DNA of 64,000 bases. Origin: CAIQPS01 sp963843455. Its GTDB lineage: Bacteria > Actinomycetota > Thermoleophilia > RBG-16-64-13. The position numbers and the translations under genes were made by a program. The notes under the pieces were generated by a model. The model worked only from the letters and a program-made list of their open reading frames with translations, was not told where the DNA came from and did not search any database. The stretch spans positions 7,014-71,013 of the forward strand of contig CAWJKE010000002.1 of assembly GCA_963843455.1 (NCBI GenBank). Direction: 5' to 3'. Positions within the stretch are counted from its first letter, which is position 1. Each line of letters opens with the position of its first letter. Of the stretch, positions 19,931 through 28,177 are shown piece by piece.

Positions 19931-21025
19931 ATGACTGAGAAAGATGAGGCGAGGATTCGTGTTCTTATGGAGAAGGAGCTCTCGCAGCCGCTCTCGGACG
20001 AGGACTTCGGCTTCCTCCTGCTTGAGGGCCAGGTGGCAAGGATCCGAGCCGTCCTGGGGCAGAGAGGGAAGCAGAGCGCCGCGGTACGGGCCGCCGCCCG
20101 CACCATCCGCAACCTCTGGGCCGCCCAGGGGGAGCCGGTCGTGGGTAAAACCGAGGTCGCCGGCCAGATGGCACCCGAGGAGGGCCGACGCCGCTACGCC
20201 CTCTCCCGACTTCTGGCCCTGGAAGCGGAGGATGACGACGCCGTCCTTGCCTTCCGCAGTAAGCATCTCGGCAGCTACCCGGGCCACAAGGTCCCCTGGG
20301 AGGAGATCGGGGACTATATCCAGACGACCGCGCGGGAGGAGGGAGCCCCGACCGAATTTATCCTTCTTGCCCTACCGACCGGGGCCAGGCACACGCCGAC
20401 CCAAGAAGGTCTTCGGGTCGAGGACGACACCCCGCTCTCCGGCGCCCAGATCGAGAACCGGGTGGAGTCCCGGATGTTAAGTTACGGGCTGCCGGGCGCG
20501 AAATGGGTCCAGCATGTGGGCGTGCGGGTGGGCGGGGTCCTTGACGAGCTCTGGCACCTTACTGATCGGCTGGTCAAGCGCTACGGCTGGAAAGAGGACC
20601 AGGCGGCGGTCTTCATCCTTAGCGGGGTCACTCCGTACTTGCCCGGCATCCGGCTGGAAACCGATTATCGAGAAGACTGCCCGGCGGCCAGCCGCATCAC
20701 GCTCATCGTCGACCCGTTCGTGCCACCCCAAGAGGTGCTCGGCACCTACAGCCGCGTTCGGCAGCAGATCCTTAAGGGGCGCTACCGCCCCCTCTCGGAA
20801 AAGCACTTGCGGCTGGCCGTCTTTGCCGCCGAGCAAAAACGGAAAGGAGTCACCTGGGCCGCGGTCATGGAGGAGTGGAACCAGGCACACCCGGGCGAGA
20901 CCTACACCCAAGAGACCGTCTTTGCCCGGGATGCGACCGCGGCGCGCAAGCGTCTCTTAACCCCCCGGCTCAACCCCGACGGCCTTCTGGAGATGGTGGC
21001 TAAGGAGCAGAAGAAGACCGAGTAA
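19931..21025 (+). CDS. Uncharacterised phage-island protein (364 aa)
   Basis: No family is recognised with confidence. It is intact, soluble and charged. The N-terminal half is helical (EKDEARIRVLMEKELSQPLS). The C-terminal half contains SGVTPYLPGIRLETDY, then ITLIVDPFVPPQEVLGTYSR and PLSEKHLRLAVFAAEQ. The pattern suggests a globular domain followed by a short, possibly DNA-binding, helical region (VTWAAVMEEWNQAHPGE). The ATG at 19931 follows a purine-rich stretch and is preferred over a TTG at 19898. It is divergent from the terminase genes. It might be a replication or packaging accessory protein, but nothing here demonstrates that. Confidence 0.6.
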   Translation: MTEKDEARIRVLMEKELSQPLSDEDFGFLLLEGQVARIRAVLGQRGKQSAAVRAAARTIRNLWAAQGEPVVGKTEVAGQMAPEEGRRRYALSRLLALEAEDDDAVLAFRSKHLGSYPGHKVPWEEIGDYIQTTAREEGAPTEFILLALPTGARHTPTQEGLRVEDDTPLSGAQIENRVESRMLSYGLPGAKWVQHVGVRVGGVLDELWHLTDRLVKRYGWKEDQAAVFILSGVTPYLPGIRLETDYREDCPAASRITLIVDPFVPPQEVLGTYSRVRQQILKGRYRPLSEKHLRLAVFAAEQKRKGVTWAAVMEEWNQAHPGETYTQETVFARDATAARKRLLTPRLNPDGLLEMVAKEQKKTE

Positions 21026-21167
21026 GCGGCCGCCGGGAGAGCCCTTGCGGGATCGGCTGCCCCCGGGCATGGTCTCCTCGGGGAAAACGCCTTTCTTCAT
21101 CCGAACTGCACCTTTTCGGGGCATCCCGTCTTGCATTTATGGCATATTTGCAGGGCTTTATTGCAGA

Positions 21168-21188
21168 ATCCCCCTGGTGTCGGGGGAT
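21168..21188 (+). terminator. Hairpin downstream of the unknown island gene
   Basis: The arms atccccc and gggggat enclose a 7-base loop. The hairpin lies 143 bases after the stop of the 364-residue protein. No T-run follows, so it is at best a weak terminator. A short tandem gtaaagttt direct repeat lies just downstream, at about 21199-21217. Confidence 0.3.
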
Positions 21189-21278
21189 GGCGAGGGGTGT
21201 AAAGTTTGTAAAGTTTGCGCCGTGGAGTGTACTACGACGGAGCTCGTGCTTGCGCGCAAGGGCGCCTACTAGATGGAG

Positions 21279-21749
21279 TGGGGGCCGAAGGTGGTTAGGG
21301 CGTAGCCCCCAAACCGAAGGAACGCTAGAAAGGGGAGACCAGACGGGGGTGGCTGTCTAGTAGGAAGGTGTCGACCGAAACGGGGCAACTCCAACTCGAA
21401 ATCGTAACCATAGGGAGCTCTCCTAGCGAAATCAAGGAGAATCTCGCCGTCCCAGATCCTCCCGCTCCGCCTTTGCCTTCTCGAGCAACTGAAGAACATC
21501 CTCGATGCTGACCAGGCCGTCTCGCATGGCCTGCTCCAGTTCGGCCCTTGCCCGGTAGATGCGGACCTCGATGAAGTACTCCGGCTCTTTTCCCAGTGCC
21601 TTGGCTATCTCGGAAATGGTTGCGATGGTTTGCCGGTTAAGGACCCGACCTCGACCCCGGCTTAGGTAGCGGCTGATCGTGCTCTGGTTGTAAGGGGTCC
21701 GGGCAGCTAGCGCAGTGTCGGTGAGCCCCTGCTCCCGCATCAATTCCCC
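21279..21749 (+). repeat. Direct repeat copy B at right end of the phage-like island
   Basis: This is the second copy of the segment at 14111-14579. Its left edge begins with gtgggggccgaaggtggtta, which resembles the 3' end of the UDP-sugar dehydrogenase genes even though no dehydrogenase gene precedes it here. It continues through the same gtagcccccaaaccgaagga block and into the repressor gene. Similarity stops inside that gene. A displaced copy of a gene end is what an integrated element leaves at one of its attachment sites. Confidence 0.7.
21432..21743 (-). pseudogene. XRE/Cro-CI family repressor, copy B (N-terminally truncated)
   Basis: This is a paralogue of the repressor at 14262-14618. 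The helix-turn-helix (LTDTALAARTPYNQSTISRY) and the following IAKALGKEPEYFIEVRIYRA block are nearly identical. The C-terminal tail differs. The first ~14 residues present in copy A are missing. The upstream DNA is unrelated and has no comparable promoter. It could still be expressed from an internal TTG/ATG, but it is best treated as truncated. Confidence 0.7.
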
Positions 21750-21966
21750 TCGCTGGCCCTAGACTAGGGGCGGCGGGCGCGTTCCTGCCAACGGCAAGCC
21801 TGGGCTGGCCTCTGTGAGCGTCGCCAGCCCGTCTCGCGCGAGTCGGGCACCAGCCGCGCCCGCTACCGGAACCAGTTTCCATCCGGCCGGGTGGCGTAAA
21901 CTAGCTGCGAAGTCTCAAGGCTCTGTGTGAACCGGGGTAGACCGGAGAGCACGACCGGGAGGGGAT

Positions 21967-23589
21967 ATGCTCCATTTGCTACGCGGCCGGCTAACGGCGA
22001 TCATAGTCCCGTTGCTTCTGATTGGCGTCTTTGCTCTCGGGTGCTCGGGCAAGACCACTTCCGGCCAGACAGCGCCCACTGAGGCCCCGACGACGCAACA
22101 ATCGGCGAGCACCGAGACCCCGACCACTCAGCCCTCCTCGGCCACGGAGTCGACCCAGCCGCCCACGACCGTCCAGGCGAGCACCAAACCCGTCACCGGG
22201 TCGCCGAAGGGCGGAGACCCATACTTTCCCTGGGCCGGCAATGGGGGCTACGACGTCCAGAGCTACGAGATCTCTCTAGATATAGACCCCGCGAGCGGCC
22301 GCATAGTCGGAGACACCACGGTCACCGCGACCCCGCTGCAGGACCTCGCCGCCTTCTACCTCGACCTGGTGGGGCTGGATGTGGTGGCAGTCGCGGTGGA
22401 TGGGAGCGAGGCTGAGTTCAAGCGGTACGGCCAGGATCTCAAGATCACCTGTCCCAAGACCCTGAGCACGGGCAACGAGTTCTCGGTCAAGATCTCGTAT
22501 TCAGGCGTGCCGACCGGGATGAAGCCCCTGCGAGGATGGCAGAAGTCCGGCGACACCATCTTCACCTCCGACGAACCCCAGGGGGCAGCTACCTGGTTTC
22601 CGGTGAACGACATGCCGGCCGACAAGGCGACCTACACCTTTCGACTCACCGTGCCGAAGCCGTACACCGCGACTGCCAGCGGGGTGCTTGTCACCACCGA
22701 GCCCAGGGGATCCGGCCAGACCTTCGTGTGGAAGATGGAGCAGCCGATGGCCAACTACGTCGCCGCGGTCAACGTCGGGCAGTTCACCCTCGAGACCTCG
22801 AAGTCTCCGGAGGGCGTGACCATCCGGGATTACTTCGCTCCCGACCTGGCGGCTAAGGCTCACGCTGGCTTTGCCCGCACCGGTGAGGTGATCGACTACT
22901 TCGCCAGCCTGTTCGGCCCCTACCCCTTCCCCGCCTACGGGGTGGTGGCCCCGGACGCCGACACCACCGGGGCCATGGAGAACCAGACCCTTGCCCTTTT
23001 CGGGCAAAACTTCATCAACGTCACCATGACCGACCCGAAGTGGGGCCCCATCTTTCTTTCCCACGAGCTGGCCCACCAGTGGTTCGGGGACAGCGTCACC
23101 ATCAAGCAGTGGGACGACATCTGGCTGAACGAGGGGTTCGCCGGCTATGCGAGCTGGCTCTGGCTGGAGCACGACCAGGGACCGCAGGCGCTCCAGGCGA
23201 TGGTGGACGATGGCCTGAAGACCATGAGCGCATCCAAGGAACCGCCTCCGGGCCACCCGGGGCGGGCCGACATGTTCGGGGACAGCGTCTACCAGCGGGG
23301 GGCCCTGACCCTCCACGCCTTGCGGCTGACGGTGGGCGACGAGAGTTTCTTCAGCACGCTGCACACCTGGTGCGACCGGTACCGGTACGGCAACGCGGAC
23401 ACCGCCGACTTCATCGCCCTGGCCAAGGAGGAGGCTCCCCAGGTTCCATCCGCCCAAATCGACGCTCTGTTCGACGCCTGGCTCTACCAGCCCCAGCTAC
23501 CCGCGCTCCCGCAGCGCTCAACCGCTTCGCTGATTGCGCCGAGAAATAGGTGGGCGGCCGCGGAGCCGCGTCGCGAGATGGTAACCTGA
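21967..23589 (+). CDS. M1 family zinc aminopeptidase, lipoprotein
   Basis: This is an extracytoplasmic metallopeptidase. Residues 1-26 form a lipoprotein signal with lipobox FALGC (Cys26), and a Thr/Pro/Ser-rich linker follows (~30-70). The zinc site is HELAH at about 366-370 with the third ligand Glu in NEGF at about 389, the HEXXH-X18-E layout of M1 enzymes. The substrate-binding GAMEN motif appears as GAMEN in TTGAMENQT. At 540 residues it lacks the long C-terminal domain of PepN, as in compact bacterial M1 proteins. It would trim N-terminal residues from peptides at the cell surface. It precedes the BY-kinase gene by about 40 bases. Confidence 0.9.
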   Translation: MLHLLRGRLTAIIVPLLLIGVFALGCSGKTTSGQTAPTEAPTTQQSASTETPTTQPSSATESTQPPTTVQASTKPVTGSPKGGDPYFPWAGNGGYDVQSYEISLDIDPASGRIVGDTTVTATPLQDLAAFYLDLVGLDVVAVAVDGSEAEFKRYGQDLKITCPKTLSTGNEFSVKISYSGVPTGMKPLRGWQKSGDTIFTSDEPQGAATWFPVNDMPADKATYTFRLTVPKPYTATASGVLVTTEPRGSGQTFVWKMEQPMANYVAAVNVGQFTLETSKSPEGVTIRDYFAPDLAAKAHAGFARTGEVIDYFASLFGPYPFPAYGVVAPDADTTGAMENQTLALFGQNFINVTMTDPKWGPIFLSHELAHQWFGDSVTIKQWDDIWLNEGFAGYASWLWLEHDQGPQALQAMVDDGLKTMSASKEPPPGHPGRADMFGDSVYQRGALTLHALRLTVGDESFFSTLHTWCDRYRYGNADTADFIALAKEEAPQVPSAQIDALFDAWLYQPQLPALPQRSTASLIAPRNRWAAAEPRREMVT

Positions 23590-23630
23590 CAACGGCGCAA
23601 GGCAGTGATGGAAGACGGAGGGAACGAGGG

Positions 23631-25220
23631 GTGCCCGAAGAGCAACAGCCCGGAGTAGCCAAATCGCCTGAATACCTGCAGGTCATTCGGGAGCGGATCT
23701 GGGTAATAATACTGGCAGTGGTGGTCGTCCTTGCCGCAACGCTTGCGATGTCATGTCATTCCACCCCGCAGTACAGGGCTTCTTCCAAGCTCGTGTACCA
23801 GACCAACAGTCTCGATCAGACTCTCTTCGGAGCGCAGGTCTTCCCCGACACCAACCAGCCTCGCAATGTCGAGACGGCAGCCCAACTGGTGCAGTTGCCG
23901 CAAGTAGCACAAGCCGTCAAGACGCAATTGACCTCCCCGCGGTCGGCGACTGAATTGCTGGAAATGATCAGTGTTACTTCGTCCACCACCACAAACCTCA
24001 TCCAGATCGAGGCTGTCAGTCCCGACCCGCAAGAAGCCGCCAATGTCGCCAACGCTTTCGCTCAACAGTTCATAACCATCCGCCAGAACAGCGACCGGGC
24101 GCTGGTCGCGGCCGCCCGGAAGCTGGTGAAGACGCAGCTAGATAGCCTGAATGCCGCCGACGCGGCCTCGAGCTATGGTCTCATGCTCAAGGACAAGTAC
24201 GAGAGTCTACAGATCCTCGAGTCGATGCAGAACGGCGGTTTCACGCAGGTCCAGACCGCCCTCGCTCCCACGGCCCCGTTCTCGCCCCAGCCAGTTCGTA
24301 ACGGCATGCTCGCAGTCTTTGCGGGGCTTGTGATCGGGCTCTTGCTTGCCTTTCTCCTCAATTATCTGGACAACCGGGTCAAGGACCCGAAGGTGCTCGA
24401 GGAAGTCAGTGGCCTGCCCGTGCTCGCCACCGTCCCCGCCCTCGGCGGCAGATGGAGAGGCCGCGCGGGCAAGGAGCGGTCCACGAGTCCGGTAGGCTTC
24501 GCTTCCCATCCTGAGATGCTCGAATCCTTCCGAACCCTGCGCTCCAGCCTGCAGTACTTCGACGTCGAGAAGAGCATCAAGACCGTCCTCGTCACCAGCG
24601 GTCTGCCCCGCGAAGGCAAGACGGTGACGACCGTAAACCTTGCCCTCAGCCTAGCGCTCGCCGGCAACCGAGTGGTCATCGTCGAGGCCGACCTGAGGCG
24701 TCCGATGGTCCCTCAGTATCTCGGCATCGATGGCCAGATGGGTCTTTCCACGGTCCTGGCGACCGGAGTGGACGTACAATTCGCTCTGCGGCCGGTCGAT
24801 CTCACGGCCTTTGTTCCCGAGGAGGTCCGGGACACGGCATATGAGGCCAGGGGCTTCTCTCTTGACGAGGGCCTGCGCTGTCTCGCCTCGGGTCCGCTTC
24901 CTCCGAACCCCGCGGAATTGCTCAGCTCAGGCCTGATGGAAGAGTTGCTGCACACCCTCAGCGCCAGTGCGTTGGTCGACTACGTCGTCATCGACACCCC
25001 ACCGGTCCTATCCGTCGCTGACGCACTCGTTCTTGCGCCGAAAGTGGATGCCGTTATCATCACGACCCGAATGAACTGGACTACCCGTGCGGAGGCGCAG
25101 GAAACAAGCAACCGACTGCGCCGCTCGGGCGCTAGAGTCATAGGCGTCGTGGCGACCGGGTTGAAGGTCAACTCCCGCTTCAACGCCAAGCGGGGATACT
25201 ACCAGTACGCATACCGCTAG
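23631..25220 (+). CDS. Polysaccharide chain-length determinant/tyrosine autokinase (Wzz-BY-kinase)
   Basis: This is a fused Wzz-type chain-length regulator and bacterial tyrosine kinase that controls Wzx/Wzy-dependent polymer length. Two membrane segments (about residues 21-40 and 224-246) flank an extracytoplasmic helical domain. The cytoplasmic kinase has Walker A GLPREGKTVTT (near residue 325), Walker A' VVIVEADLRRP and Walker B VDYVVIDTPP. The C-terminus is tyrosine-rich (GYYQYAYR), the usual autophosphorylation cluster, though short. GTG 23631 follows GGAGGGA and is preferred to earlier in-frame codons. Its presence indicates that the Wzx/Wzy branch of the locus is regulated by phosphorylation. 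Confidence 0.92.
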   Translation: MPEEQQPGVAKSPEYLQVIRERIWVIILAVVVVLAATLAMSCHSTPQYRASSKLVYQTNSLDQTLFGAQVFPDTNQPRNVETAAQLVQLPQVAQAVKTQLTSPRSATELLEMISVTSSTTTNLIQIEAVSPDPQEAANVANAFAQQFITIRQNSDRALVAAARKLVKTQLDSLNAADAASSYGLMLKDKYESLQILESMQNGGFTQVQTALAPTAPFSPQPVRNGMLAVFAGLVIGLLLAFLLNYLDNRVKDPKVLEEVSGLPVLATVPALGGRWRGRAGKERSTSPVGFASHPEMLESFRTLRSSLQYFDVEKSIKTVLVTSGLPREGKTVTTVNLALSLALAGNRVVIVEADLRRPMVPQYLGIDGQMGLSTVLATGVDVQFALRPVDLTAFVPEEVRDTAYEARGFSLDEGLRCLASGPLPPNPAELLSSGLMEELLHTLSASALVDYVVIDTPPVLSVADALVLAPKVDAVIITTRMNWTTRAEAQETSNRLRRSGARVIGVVATGLKVNSRFNAKRGYYQYAYR

Positions 25221-25235
25221 GGTGGTCTGGCCGCT

Positions 25236-25261
25236 AGTCGCGCCTTGCATAGCGCGCGACT
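25236..25261 (+). terminator. Hairpin after the BY-kinase gene
   Basis: A perfect 8-base stem (agtcgcgc and gcgcgact) with a 10-base loop begins 16 bases after the kinase stop. A T-run is lacking, so intrinsic termination would be weak. The position makes it a plausible transcript end. Confidence 0.45.
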
Positions 25262-25515
25262 GACGTTTCGCGGCACCCCGTCATAACCGCTCACCCCCGG
25301 GCCCCTGCACCCGTTCGTCAGTTTTGACTGTGAGTGCAATCCGCTACGACAGGGCCAACCACGTCCTTTACCTGAAGTCGGTAGGGAATCCGGCCGCGAT
25401 CTATGACGGCATCGAAGCCTGTCAGAAGTTCACTTCGGGGATGGGGTCTTCCTGTGGCGTCTATGGGACTCACGACTACCTCACGTTCAGGAATCTCGTC
25501 ATTAGGTGTCCCGCG

Positions 25516-26454
25516 TCAAGTTTCTTGGACACTTTCCCCCGAAAATAGGTGTGGATCTAGACGGTAGATCTCGAGCGGCCGCCTGAAGCCGATCGCCTCA
25601 TGGGGACGCACTTCGTTGTAGAGCTGAAGGAACGCCTCCACCTCTTCCGCCAGTTCCCAGGCCTGATTTATCTCTAGCCGGTAGAGGTGCTCGTATTTGA
25701 GCGACTGGTTGAAACGCTCCACCGCGCCATTGGTCTGTGGGGCGTAGTGGCGGGTGCGGATGTGCTCAAGGAAGGGCCGCTCCCGAAAGAACTTGAGGAA
25801 GGCGTCGCTCTTAAACGGGGATCCGTTGTCGGTGACGATGCGAAGGGGAGCGATCTCTCCGGTCTCCTTATCGACACAGTCATGAGCCAGGCCGTGTCCA
25901 AGGAACTCTTCGGCGCTCTCGATGGCGGCCCGAAGCGCAGCCACCGCATCCCGGGCAGTGCCGGTGCCGGTGACCGGGGCGGCGAGAGCACACTTGGTCG
26001 CATAGTCCACCACGCAACAGACCCGCCAGGTGCCGCCGGCGAGCGTCTCATACTCGGTGAAGTCCATCTGCCACACCCGGTTGCGCCGGCGGGGCACCTC
26101 GGCGAAGGCGCTCTTTCTGGCTTGGGCGAGATGTCTTCTTTCCGCCTGATAGCGGGCGGGAAGCACCAGGTCCAGGCGTCGCAAAGCCCGAAGAACACTG
26201 GAAGCCGAGACCTTGACGCCGTCGGCGCGCATCATGGCCCAGATCTTTCGGTGTCCCCAGGCGGAGTAGCGGCGGGCGTAGTCTCCGGCCACGGGAAGGT
26301 TCTCCTCCACCACCGGAGCCGGCCAGCGTCTCACCGGCCGTCCCCGCTCCTCGGCGCGCTTCCACTAGTACCAGGTGGAGCGGGGGATGCCGAGCCGGAC
26401 GACCAGCCGAGAAACCGGTATGCCCTCGGCCAGGCGTTCTGCTTCTATTTCTTG
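25516..26454 (-). CDS. IS3-family transposase OrfB, DDE integrase (in-frame amber)
   Basis: This is the catalytic subunit of the IS transposase. The DDE triad is visible in WQMDFTEYE (D), VTDNGSPFKS (D) and NGAVERFNQSLKYE (E), with the HTH_21-like start RRYSAWGHRKIWAMM. A TAG at 26365-26367 interrupts the frame right after RLGIPRSTWY, a conserved N-terminal element. As written, translation must restart at a GTG near 26334, which would lose the N-terminal helix. It would normally be made as an OrfAB fusion by -1 frameshifting near the end of orfA. Confidence 0.85.
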
Positions 26455-26762
26455 GAACGGGGGTAAAGAGCCCCCCCTTTGCGCCATACGCGCAATTCCA
26501 CATAGGCTTCGCCGAGAGCGCTTGTCAGCTCCTGGACCTGGGCCTCAAGCTCTTCTTCTCGCTTGCTCTCTGGTCGCTGAGGTCGGTCTCCCCGGGCGAG
26601 CCCGTCGGCCCCGCCTTCCAGGAACTGCTTCTGCCACTTGGCGATGGTGGTCTGACTCATCTGCATGCGGCGGGCGATATCTGTCTGCGTCGTCTCCCCC
26701 CGAAAGACGGAGAGGACCACTTGGATCTTGTCTTCGGTCGAGTAGATGGGCTTGCGTCCCAA
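26445..26762 (-). CDS. IS3-family transposase OrfA, helix-turn-helix
   Basis: This 105-residue DNA-binding protein is encoded upstream of orfB. The helix-turn-helix reads YSTEDKIQVVLSVFRGETTQ and then TDIARRMQMSQTTIAKWQ. The C-terminal half is a leucine-zipper-like helix (EELEAQVQELTSALGEAY), which in IS3 elements mediates multimerisation. Its end overlaps the -1 frame that carries orfB, as expected for programmed frameshifting. The gene itself appears intact. Confidence 0.85.
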   Translation of the reverse strand: MGRKPIYSTEDKIQVVLSVFRGETTQTDIARRMQMSQTTIAKWQKQFLEGGADGLARGDRPQRPESKREEELEAQVQELTSALGEAYVELRVWRKGGALYPRSKK

Positions 26763-27613
26763 GCGGACTCCTCTCGGGTGACTCGGTCACTTCTATGATT
26801 AATGAGTGTCCAAATCATTGTGACGCACTACATAGGAACTACGGCTACCACGGCATGATCGTGGGGAACGGGTCTTCCAACATCGTCTTCGAAAGCTGCG
26901 ACTTCGCCTGGTTGGGCGGAGGTTATGACGGCAACGGAACCAACGCTTCGGATGGTTACGCCATCGAGTTCTTGTCGGGCATCACCGACTCGACCATCCG
27001 TTTCTGCACCTTCAGCGACATCTACAACTTCGCCGTGTCCCTGCAAAGCTGGGGGTCGGATGCCTACACCTTTGCCGACATCTATGTGTATGGCAACACG
27101 ATGACCGGATGTGGTTGTGGGGGTTTTGAGAACTGGTACGCTTCCACGGGGGTTCAGGACGTCTCCAACGTAGTGTTCGCCCGCAACGTGGTCTACGGCA
27201 CTGCTCTCAGCAAGTTCAGAATGCCACAGGTACCCTACGTCTTCTCCATCACCGGGGCTACCGGGGGTAACGTGTCCATGAGCGGCTGCAAGGTTGTAGA
27301 CAACATCTTCGGCCCCACTGCGAACAGATACGCCTGGTTGGGGTCCACGGGCTTCCTGTCCGGTTGGACTATCGACTATAACTGTTACTCCCCGCTCAAC
27401 GATGAATTCGCATACGTGGGTGGAGCCAAAACCTGGAGCTACTGGAAGTCCACCCTTGGACTGGACCGCCATAGTGTCACTTCTGACCCACTCTTTGTGA
27501 ACGCGAGCGAGGGAGACTTCCGCCCTGCGACCAACTCCCCCTGCATCGGCGCCGGCGTGTTCGTCTCTGGCATCGGTGCGTCGGGAGGCCCGGTAAACAT
27601 CGGAGCTTCCTGA

Positions 27614-28177
27614 GCGATCGCTAGGCCGCCCAATGGGACGCAGAGAGCAAACCTTTTACCAAACGAAAAATATTGCCCAACGCTTCCTGAACAGGTGTTG
27701 TTAATTCCCCAAATCCAGGTGTTTTAAACCCGCTCATCCTTGACAGGGCTCTCCTCCTGGGTCACCATAACCGGACACCGGTGAGACATAACCGGGTCCT
27801 CTTGGGACTCTCGGCATGGTTTGAGGCGCTGCCCGGCCCGTCATTGATTACTGTCCCAAGCCCCCCCGCCAACAAAGCCCCCCCCAGCAATGGAGATCTC
27901 GACGCTGTTGCGGCAGCACCAACAAGGAGAAGACGCGTGAAGAGAGCAGGCACGTGAAGCAAGTCCAAAACGTCGTCGACATTTCTCAACTTCGCACAAT
28001 TCCGGCCGATATCAATAAGGAGAGTGCCGGCAGCGCGTCACCACTCAATTGCTACCGTCTCGCAAACTACCGCGCTTGCCTCCGCCAGCGTGCTCTTGGC
28101 GTCTCTCGGACGCCTCACTTCTGTTGGGAGGTGCATGATGATGGGTAAGATCAGGTAGGGAGATTGGGCTTGTTGGT
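27614..28177. other. Gene-free spacer between the two beta-helix genes
   Basis: About 560 bases contain no convincing coding sequence. The first part (27650-27740) is less GC-rich than its surroundings. Runs of c at about 27860-27890 could be low-complexity. The promoter of the 28178 gene should lie here, but I cannot point to clear -35 and -10 boxes. Confidence 0.4.

Larger units (their letters stand above)
25507..26832 (-). mobile_element. IS3-like insertion sequence, 1326 bp, target duplication TAGG
   Basis: The element begins with TGT at 25507 and ends with ACA at 26832. The ends form an imperfect inverted repeat: tgtcccgcgtcaag at the left, and tgtagtgcgtcaca as the reverse complement of the right end. 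Both are followed a few bases later by ttggacact. TAGG precedes (25503-25506) and follows (26833-26836) the element. It carries orfA and orfB on the minus strand. Removal restores the host reading frame exactly. Confidence 0.88.
25324..27613 (+). pseudogene. Secreted beta-helix protein gene, 5'-truncated and split by an IS element
   Basis: Two pieces, 25324-25506 and 26837-27613, join in frame when the IS element and one TAGG copy are removed, giving TFRNLVIRNYGYHG across the join. The product parallels the last ~300 residues of the intact protein at 28178-30496: IEACQKF, WLGGGYDGNGTNASDG, IDYNCY and the closing SPCIGAGV ... VNIGAS all recur. It consists of right-handed parallel beta-helix turns. 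The signal peptide and N-terminal domains present in the paralogue are missing upstream of 25324. It is probably non-functional. Confidence 0.8.

Noticed and set aside
22501..23457. Minus-strand open frame over the M1 aminopeptidase
   Set aside because: Low-complexity Val/Gly/His-rich translation opposite a gene with an HEXXH zinc site.
27850..27900. Runs of c as a possible repeat or CRISPR-like tract
   Set aside because: Short low-complexity stretches with no repeated unit or spacing.
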